In this document: positions 58,273 to 64,000 of the stretch, in pieces
How positions within the stretch are numbered: the stretch's first letter is position 1
Layout: the number at the start of each line of letters is the position of its first letter
Assembly: GCF_029989365.1 (NCBI RefSeq)
Contig: NZ_JAPRAQ010000009.1
Span: 186,001-250,000 of the forward strand
Length of the DNA stretch: 64,000 nucleotides
Source: Bradyrhizobium sp. Arg816
GTDB taxonomy: Bacteria > Pseudomonadota > Alphaproteobacteria > Rhizobiales > Xanthobacteraceae
Reading direction: 5' to 3'
Notes under the pieces: generated by a model
Database searches by the model: none
The model's input: the letters and a program-made list of their open reading frames with translations, nothing else
Told to the model about the DNA's origin: nothing
Translations under genes and position numbers: made by a program

Positions 58273-61233
58273 CTACCTCTTCTTCCACCCGCCCCGCCGT
58301 CCCGGCTGCCCGCCTGTCGACTTCGGCGCCGGCCCGAACTCCGGCCCCGACTGCCGTGAGTCCGTCGGCTGGATGATCCGGCTCGTGCTGCCGAACGGCT
58401 TTGCCGGCAGGCTCGCGTTCTCGCGATAGGGCAACGACTCCGGCCCGTGCATCTCGTCGAGATGTGGCTTGTGCACTTTCGAGCCGCTGCCGCCGCCGCT
58501 GGCTTTCAGCGCGGAGCTCACGGTTTTCTTCTTCATCGCGCTGACGGGCAGGTTGGCGGCGTCGCCATACTTCTTGGTGCCGGCGTAGGCGCCGGCCTTG
58601 CCCTGCACCGTGCGCTGCTTGACGGTGGGGTCGTCGACCACTGCGAGCTCGGTGGCGCGCAGGCGCTTGACTTCGTCGCGGAGGCGGGCGGCTTCCTCGA
58701 AGTTCAGATCGGCTGCGGCCTCGCGCATGCGGGTTTCGAGATCGGCGAGCACGGCTTCGAAATTGTGGCCGATCGAGATGACGTCGTCGGTCATGTCGTG
58801 GCCGCCGACCTCGACCAGCACGTGGTCGCGCTCGTAGACGGAGTTGAGGATGTCGCCGATCTGCTTCTTCACGCTCTCCGGCGTGATGCCGTTGGCGGTG
58901 TTGTACTCGACCTGCTTTTCGCGGCGGCGGTTGGTTTCCGCGATCGCGCGCTCCATCGAGCCCGTCATCTGGTCGGCATAGAGGATCACCTTGCCGTCGA
59001 CGTTGCGCGCGGCGCGGCCGATGGTCTGGATCAGCGAGGTCTCGCTGCGCAGAAAACCTTCCTTGTCGGCGTCCAGGATCGCGACCAGCGCGCATTCGGG
59101 AATGTCGAGGCCTTCGCGGAGCAGGTTGATGCCGACCAGCGCGTCGAACGCGCCGAGGCGGAGGTCCCTGATGATCTCGATGCGCTCGATGGTGTCGATA
59201 TCGCTGTGCATGTAGCGGACGCGGATGCCCTGCTCATGCAGATATTCGGTAAGGTCCTCCGCCATGCGTTTCGTCAGCACGGTGATCAGCGAGCGATAGC
59301 CGGCCTGGGCTGTGGCGCGGACCTCGCCGACGAGATCGTCGACCTGGGTGCGGGCGGGGCGGATATTAACGGGAGGATCAATAAGGCCCGTCGGTCGGAT
59401 CACCTGCTCGACGAACACGCCGCCGCTCTCGTTCAGCTCCCAGCCGCTCGGCGTCGCCGACACCGCGACCGTCTGCGGCCGCATCATGTCCCATTCCTCG
59501 AAGCGGAGCGGGCGGTTGTCCATGCACGAGGGCAGGCGGAAACCGTATTCGGCCAACGTCGCCTTGCGGCGGAAGTCGCCGCGGAACATGCCGCCGATCT
59601 GCGGCACGGTGACGTGGCTCTCGTCGGCGAACACCAGCGCGTTGTCGGGGACGTATTCGAACAGCGTCGGTGGCGGCTCGCCGGGCAGGCGCCCGGTGAG
59701 ATAGCGCGAATAGTTCTCGATGCCGGCGCAGCTTCCGGTCGCCTCCATCATCTCGAGATCGAAGGTGGTGCGCTGCTCCAGTCGTTGCGCCTCCAGCAGG
59801 CGGCCCTGGTCGTGGAGCTGGTCGAGCCGCTGCTTCAGCTCCGATTTGATCGACTTGATCGCCTGCACCAGCGTCGGGCGCGGCGTCACATAGTGCGAGT
59901 TGGCGTACATCTTGATGAATTCGAGCTCGTCCTGCTTGTGGCCGGTGAGCGGATCGAACTCCTCGATGGTCTCGATGGTGTCGCCGAACAGGTTTACGCG
60001 CCAGGCGCGGTCCTCATAGTGCGCCGGGAAGATGTCGATAACGTCGCCGCGCACGCGAAACGTGCCGCGGGTAAAATCGGCCTGGGTGCGCTTGTACTGG
60101 AGGGCGACGAGGTCGGCGATCAGCTGGCGCTGGTCGATGCGCTCGCCCTTCTTCAGCGCGAAGGTCATTGCGGTGTAGGTCTCGACCGAGCCGATACCGT
60201 AGATGCAGGACACCGACGCCACGATGATGACGTCGTCGCGTTCGAGCAGCGCGCGCGTCGCGGAGTGGCGCATGCGGTCGATCTGCTCGTTGATCGAAGA
60301 ATCCTTTTCGATGTAGGTGTCCGTGCGCGGAACGTAGGCCTCCGGCTGGTAGTAGTCGTAATAGCTGACGAAATACTCGACTGCGTTGTCGGGGAAGAAG
60401 CTCTTGAACTCGCCATAGAGCTGGGCGGCGAGCGTCTTGTTCGGCGCCAGGATGATGGCGGGCCGCTGCGTCGCCTCGATCACCTTGGCCATGGTGTAGG
60501 TCTTGCCGCTTCCGGTGACGCCGAGCAGCACCTGCGAGCGGTCGTTACGCTCTATGCCTTCGACCAGTTCCGCGATCGCGGTCGGCTGGTCGCCGCGCGG
60601 CTGGTAGGGCGATTTGATCTCGAAGCGCACGCCGCCTTCGGACTTCTCCGGGCGCGGCGGCCGGTGCGGGGTCCACACTTTCGTGGAGCCGTCGTCCTTG
60701 CGGAACTCAGGCCGGCCCTCGCGGATCAGCGACTCCAGCGCATCCGCGGTCGCCTTGACGCCGAGCGCCTCCATCTTGGTGCGCGGCGGACGCGCCAGCG
60801 CCTCGGCATCGTCCTCCTCGGTAGGCAGACCGAGCTGTCGCGCCAGTTCCGGATCGAGGGTCGGGATCGTGGCCGCGGTGCCGTAATTGGCCTGCGGCGC
60901 CTCGTCGAAACCGCCGCTCTCCGAAGCGCGCGCCCCCGGTGGCTGCGGGTTGGGACGAAGCGGCATCGGTCGCGTCGTATCCTGTGGAAACTCCTTCGGC
61001 GTCGAGGCGCGTGCCCGATGCGCGGCAGCCTCGCCCCCGGCGCGGCGGTCGCGCGAATTGTCCGGCGGCGGCTGCAGCCCGGTGCCCGATCCAAGCCCGG
61101 CATCGCCGCGATTGATCGCGGGATTCAGAAGTTCGGCCAACGCCGGCCCGATCGGCTGCACGTCGGGCCGATGGGCCTTCGAGTTCGGAGCTTTGGATTT
61201 GGGGGATTTCGGGGGAGCAGGTTTCTTCGCCAT
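58273..61233 (-). CDS. uvrB: UvrABC system protein B with long terminal extensions
   Basis: DNA-damage recognition helicase of nucleotide excision repair. 986 residues against about 670 in E. coli. Residues 1-203 are a Pro/Ala/Lys-rich low-complexity extension; the conserved protein starts at FEIKSPYQPRGDQPTAI. Walker A GVTGSGKT is at 238-245, the beta-hairpin YYDYYQPEAYVPRTDTYIEK follows, and helicase motif VI is QTIGRAARN. The UvrC-binding UVR helix pair (LEEAARLRDEVKRL-like, NFEEAARLRDEVKRLR) is followed by about 130 further Gly/Ser/Lys-rich residues. Confidence 0.96.
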   Translation of the reverse strand: MAKKPAPPKSPKSKAPNSKAHRPDVQPIGPALAELLNPAINRGDAGLGSGTGLQPPPDNSRDRRAGGEAAAHRARASTPKEFPQDTTRPMPLRPNPQPPGARASESGGFDEAPQANYGTAATIPTLDPELARQLGLPTEEDDAEALARPPRTKMEALGVKATADALESLIREGRPEFRKDDGSTKVWTPHRPPRPEKSEGGVRFEIKSPYQPRGDQPTAIAELVEGIERNDRSQVLLGVTGSGKTYTMAKVIEATQRPAIILAPNKTLAAQLYGEFKSFFPDNAVEYFVSYYDYYQPEAYVPRTDTYIEKDSSINEQIDRMRHSATRALLERDDVIIVASVSCIYGIGSVETYTAMTFALKKGERIDQRQLIADLVALQYKRTQADFTRGTFRVRGDVIDIFPAHYEDRAWRVNLFGDTIETIEEFDPLTGHKQDELEFIKMYANSHYVTPRPTLVQAIKSIKSELKQRLDQLHDQGRLLEAQRLEQRTTFDLEMMEATGSCAGIENYSRYLTGRLPGEPPPTLFEYVPDNALVFADESHVTVPQIGGMFRGDFRRKATLAEYGFRLPSCMDNRPLRFEEWDMMRPQTVAVSATPSGWELNESGGVFVEQVIRPTGLIDPPVNIRPARTQVDDLVGEVRATAQAGYRSLITVLTKRMAEDLTEYLHEQGIRVRYMHSDIDTIERIEIIRDLRLGAFDALVGINLLREGLDIPECALVAILDADKEGFLRSETSLIQTIGRAARNVDGKVILYADQMTGSMERAIAETNRRREKQVEYNTANGITPESVKKQIGDILNSVYERDHVLVEVGGHDMTDDVISIGHNFEAVLADLETRMREAAADLNFEEAARLRDEVKRLRATELAVVDDPTVKQRTVQGKAGAYAGTKKYGDAANLPVSAMKKKTVSSALKASGGGSGSKVHKPHLDEMHGPESLPYRENASLPAKPFGSTSRIIQPTDSRQSGPEFGPAPKSTGGQPGRRGGWKKR

Positions 61234-61322
61234 GCCCCGAATATGGGACGAGTCCGGCCTTCAGAAAAGGGCGAATGCTCGTCCGTGCTCAGGCTGCTGA
61301 CAGCAGGTTGGCAGCAGCCTCT

Positions 61323-61550
61323 TTAAGCCGCCGGCGGCGGGGCCTCGTCGTCGCTCGCCCGGTGCGGCTCGAGGATGTCGAGATGGATCCCGCCGCAATC
61401 GGTGCAGCGCATGGTCCAGTACTCGCATCCGGCGCGGCCGCCGATCACACGAAGCACCGCGAGGTCGCCGTCGCATTCGGGACATTTCGACAGCACATTG
61501 CGGGCATAAATCCTCGGCCGCGGCGTGTCTTCGAATTCGATGACTGACAT
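61323..61550 (-). CDS. Small zinc-ribbon protein
   Basis: 75 residues. Two CxxC knuckles (KCPECDGD and RCTDCGG) spaced by 24 residues with an extra Cys (GCEYW) predict a zinc ribbon. The rest is short and polar with an acidic/Pro tail. No named family; possibly a small nucleic-acid or protein-binding regulator. Same strand as the 75-residue gene upstream, 54 bases apart, so possibly co-transcribed. Confidence 0.65.
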   Translation of the reverse strand: MSVIEFEDTPRPRIYARNVLSKCPECDGDLAVLRVIGGRAGCEYWTMRCTDCGGIHLDILEPHRASDDEAPPPAA

Positions 61551-61604
61551 GACCGGTTCCCCCTTTATGCTGCGCTGTCCCCTGGTTCGCTTGGAGTCCC
61601 GCGC

Positions 61605-61832
61605 TTATTCGTCGTCGCTGTCGTCGGCCCGCCGGCGGAAGCGGTCGATGTGGTGCTTGGCATCGGCGATCGCCGCGTTCTGATCAGGCCAGGCGAAACC
61701 GACTTCCATCGCCGGAAACAGCACGCCATCGATAGCGAGGGGGCTGAGATCGGCGCGGCGGATACGGGCATGCCAGAGGCCTTTGCCGGCCTCGAAGGAT
61801 TCGATGTCAAAACCGTCGTAGAGGGTCGTCAT
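61605..61832 (-). CDS. Small hypothetical protein
   Basis: 75 residues, soluble: MTTLYDGFDIESFEAGKGLW, HARIRRADLSPLAIDGV, then VGFAWPDQNAAIADAKHHID and a charged tail. GGGGACTAC precedes ATG 61832. The LWHARI...A-ADAKHHIDR arrangement looks like a small conserved rhizobial protein; I cannot name it. Confidence 0.65.
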   Translation of the reverse strand: MTTLYDGFDIESFEAGKGLWHARIRRADLSPLAIDGVLFPAMEVGFAWPDQNAAIADAKHHIDRFRRRADDSDDE

Positions 61833-61956
61833 TGTAGTCCCCAAATGTTCCGTAAGTGTCTTGTTGAAGGGTCAGGGGACCACGTTTGGCGGGTTCAGTA
61901 TGTGAAGCCATTCACAAGCGGCCGGCTTTTTTGCCCAAGGCCTCGTGGAACGGGTG

Positions 61957-62874
61957 TCAGTTCCGTGGCGCGGCGCGGCCGATCCGCCTGACGGGGCGTG
62001 CGGCGGGCTCTGAGGCCGCCCGCATGATCCAGCGCCGGAACGCGGCGAAGTCGCGCTGCTCGGTCTGAAAACTGCGATACAGCAGGTACCAGCGCATGCC
62101 CTTAGGAACCGAGAGATCGAACGGCGCGACCAGCCGGCCGGCGGCGAGATCGTCGTCGATATAGGGCCGGATGCCCATGGCGATGCCGAGGCCGTCGGCG
62201 GCGGCCTGGAGCGCCTGGCCGTAGAACTGGAATTCCGGTCCGCGCGCGTTGATGCGGGTGAGGTTCGCGGCCTTGAGCCAGATCGGCCAATCCTCCGGCG
62301 AATGCGTGACGCGGATCAGGCCCGGCCCTTTGAGGTCGGCGGGCCGCTTCAGGCCGGTGGCGAGGCGAGGCACGCAGACCGGCGTGAGGTCGCCGGCGAA
62401 TAGCGGCTCCGCGACCAGGCCGGGCCAGTCGCCGGTGCCGAGCTTGATGCCGCAACTCCAGTCCTCGCCGAATGGGACCTCGGCACCGCCGGTGGTGAAG
62501 CGCACCTCGATGTCGGGCTCCTCGCTGCGAAATTCCGACAGCCGCGGGATCAGCCAGCGCATCGCAAAGGTGTGGCCGACACCGATGGTGAGCACGCGGA
62601 CGCTGGAGGGAGCCGTCACCTGCGCGGTGAGGCTTGCCAGCGCATCGAAGATCGGCGTCAGCCCGCTTTGATAGGCGCGGCCTGCCTGCGTCAGCACGAG
62701 CTTGTTGGCCTTGCGCTCGAACAGCGCGACGCCGAGACGTTCCTCCAGCAGATGCACCATCCGGCTGACGGCCGCCGCCGACACGCTGAGCTCGAGCCCG
62801 GCCGCGGCAAAGCTGCCGGTCCGCGCCGCCGCCTCGAATGCCTTGATGCCGTTGAGAAACAGCAACCGCCGCAA
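61957..62874 (-). CDS. LysR-family regulator (GcvA-like)
   Basis: 305 residues if it starts at TTG 62874 (MRRLLFLNGIKAFEAAARTG), the usual GcvA-type beginning, with GAGGGTAGG upstream. The ATG-less frame running to 62988 enters a palindromic repeat and is rejected. The HTH is FAAAGLELSVSAAAVSRMVH; the effector domain follows (LTIGVGHTFAMRWLIPRLSE). Divergent from the TauE/SafE exporter, which it probably controls. Confidence 0.87.
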   Translation of the reverse strand: MRRLLFLNGIKAFEAAARTGSFAAAGLELSVSAAAVSRMVHLLEERLGVALFERKANKLVLTQAGRAYQSGLTPIFDALASLTAQVTAPSSVRVLTIGVGHTFAMRWLIPRLSEFRSEEPDIEVRFTTGGAEVPFGEDWSCGIKLGTGDWPGLVAEPLFAGDLTPVCVPRLATGLKRPADLKGPGLIRVTHSPEDWPIWLKAANLTRINARGPEFQFYGQALQAAADGLGIAMGIRPYIDDDLAAGRLVAPFDLSVPKGMRWYLLYRSFQTEQRDFAAFRRWIMRAASEPAARPVRRIGRAAPRN

Positions 62875-62952
62875 ATGACCTACCCTCAGGAAAGCTGATG
62901 CAAGGCCAAGATAACTCAGTTTGCGAAGCCAGGGCAAGCGAGGCACGTTCTT

Positions 62953-63095
62953 CTTCGCCTCTCCCCGCGTGTGGGGAGAGGCCGACACGCGAAGCGTGCG
63001 GGTGAGGGGGAGTCTCCACGAGTCGAACTGCCGCAGTCCCCGCGGAGACTCCCCCTCACCCCTCCCTCTCCCCGCGGGCGGGGCGAGGGAGTGAA
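62953..63095. repeat. Compound palindromic repeat between lysR and tauE genes
   Basis: Two nested units: hairpin GCCTCTCCCC-GCGTGT-GGGGAGAGGC (62957-62982), then GGTGAGGGGGAGTCTCC (63001-63017) and its exact inverse GGAGACTCCCCCTCACC (63044-63060), followed by CTCCCTCTCCCCGC / GCGGGGCGAGGGAG. It fills most of the divergent promoter region. Confidence 0.8.
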
Positions 63096-63140
63096 ACAGC
63101 GTACGTCCCTGACTTGAACCGTGCCCCAGGAGAATCTCTC

Positions 63141-63920
63141 GTGACGCCCATCATGATCGCTGCCCTTGGATTGCTGATGGTCGCCACCGCGTTCCTGTCG
63201 GGGCTGTTCGGCATGGCGGGCGGGCTGATCCTGATCGGCGTGCTGCTGGCGCTGATGCCGTTGCCGACGGCGATGGTGCTGCATGCGATCACGCAGATGG
63301 CCTCGAATGGCTGGCGCGCGTTTCTGTGGCGCGCGCATATCCGCTGGCGGCCGGTCGCGAACTACATGGTCGGCGCTGCCATCGCGCTCGCGGCCTGGTC
63401 GCTCACCCGCTATGTGCCGGACAAGCCGATGGCGCTGCTGCTGCTCGGCATCACCCCGTTCATGGCGCGGCTGCTGCCGTCGAACATCAAGCCGGATCCT
63501 GATAGGCTCTGGCAGGGCACCGTCTATGGTACGATCTGCATGGGCTTGATGCTGATGACCGGCGTGTCGGGACCGCTGCTCGACACCTTCTTTCTCGGCG
63601 GCGATTTCGGCCGGCGCGAGAAGGTTGCGACGAAGGCGATGTGCCAGCTCGTCAGCCATTTCACCAAGCTCGTCTATTTCGGTGGCATCATCGACCAGGC
63701 CGCGAGCCTCGATCCCGTGCTCGCCGGCGTCGCGATCGCAGCCTCGATGCTCGGCACCACGCTGGCGCGGCGCATCCTCGAAGCCATGACCGACCAGCAA
63801 TTCGTGGCCTGGTCGAACAAGCTGATCACCACCATCGCCTGCTACTACGTCGCCTATGGCGGCTGGCTCCTGCTTCGGACCCCGGTGCTGGCGGCCTTCG
63901 ACAAGGGAGGTTTGCAATGA
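63141..63920 (+). CDS. TauE/SafE-family sulfite/anion exporter
   Basis: 259-residue polytopic membrane protein: LLMVATAFLSGLFGMAGGLI and GSVGGL-like motifs, about eight helices, the second half GTVYGTICMGLMLMTGVSGP with PLLDTFFLG. TauE/SafE proteins export sulfite, sulfonates or organic acids. GTG 63141 is chosen because AGGAGA lies 7 bases upstream; a TTG at 63114 is the other in-frame option. Overlaps the next gene by 4 bases. Confidence 0.88.
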   Translation: MTPIMIAALGLLMVATAFLSGLFGMAGGLILIGVLLALMPLPTAMVLHAITQMASNGWRAFLWRAHIRWRPVANYMVGAAIALAAWSLTRYVPDKPMALLLLGITPFMARLLPSNIKPDPDRLWQGTVYGTICMGLMLMTGVSGPLLDTFFLGGDFGRREKVATKAMCQLVSHFTKLVYFGGIIDQAASLDPVLAGVAIAASMLGTTLARRILEAMTDQQFVAWSNKLITTIACYYVAYGGWLLLRTPVLAAFDKGGLQ

Positions 63921-64000
63921 GCGGCAACGCCGATCCTCTGGTGCTGGACTTCGTCGAATGGGTCGCGCGCGAGCCGCGCGCCTATGCCGAGGTGATCGCG
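63917..64000 (+). CDS. Partial CDS coupled to the TauE gene
   Basis: ATG 63917 overlaps the TauE stop (ATGA). Only 28 residues are visible (MSGNADPLVLDFVEWVARE, then PRAYAEVIA) before the window ends. No family can be assigned from this fragment, but the coupling implies a partner function, probably also under the divergent LysR regulator. Confidence 0.6.
   Translation, partial: MSGNADPLVLDFVEWVAREPRAYAEVIA

Noticed and set aside
58447..61326. Plus-strand open frame of 959 codons opposite uvrB
   Set aside because: It mirrors the minus-strand uvrB codons and is a by-product of high GC at third positions. UvrB is unmistakable, and the antisense product has no recognisable domain.

Overview
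The window looks like chromosomal DNA of a GC-rich alphaproteobacterium of the Bradyrhizobium/Nitrobacteraceae type. This rests on gene content and order (uvrC-pgsA-moaD-moaE, petP/petR-like regulators beside ilvE, lgt-midA-pgeF), an alphaproteobacterial-type HisRS, a type-II lumazine synthase behind an FMN riboswitch, a form I CO dehydrogenase cluster, and many short palindromic repeats between genes. No tRNA, rRNA, insertion sequence, prophage or CRISPR array was seen. Species is inference; no database was available.

Layout. 1-7 kb: ileS (3' end outside the window), ribF, a lone cheY, a HAD phosphatase and a degenerate EAL protein. 7-11.5 kb: a winged-helix/TPR regulator divergent from a methyltransferase, then a YihY/BrkB-type membrane protein. 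11.5-16 kb: housekeeping run uvrC-pgsA-moaD-moaE-prmB. 16-21 kb: outer-membrane barrel, cold-shock protein, rlmJ, an RNase T2-like protein and small secreted proteins. 21-25 kb: MarR/response regulator/histidine kinase operon divergent from ilvE. 25-30 kb: hisS, tautomerase, thioesterase, proC and a YbjN protein.

30-40 kb is the most distinctive part: an FMN riboswitch and ribH, followed by coxC-coxM-coxS-coxL-coxD-coxE-coxF-coxG. CoxL carries the AYRCSFR loop of true (form I) aerobic CO dehydrogenase. A membrane MHYT-LytTR protein sits directly upstream, and between it and coxM lie two near-identical 13-bp direct repeats exactly 21 bp apart, a plausible LytTR operator. A palindromic repeat splits coxL from the accessory genes coxDEFG. 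The FAD (ribF, ribH) and molybdopterin (moaD, moaE) genes elsewhere in the window make cofactors this enzyme needs.

40-64 kb: an ATP-grasp/zinc-metallopeptidase gene pair, prs, a lipoprotein, a MerR regulator, a dienelactone hydrolase-lgt-midA-pgeF operon, ubiK, rplY-pth-ychF, two MaoC-like hydratases, several tiny membrane proteins, two paralogous NTF2-like proteins that share an upstream motif, uvrB with long extensions, and a LysR regulator divergent from a TauE/SafE-type exporter. The window ends 84 bases into a further gene.
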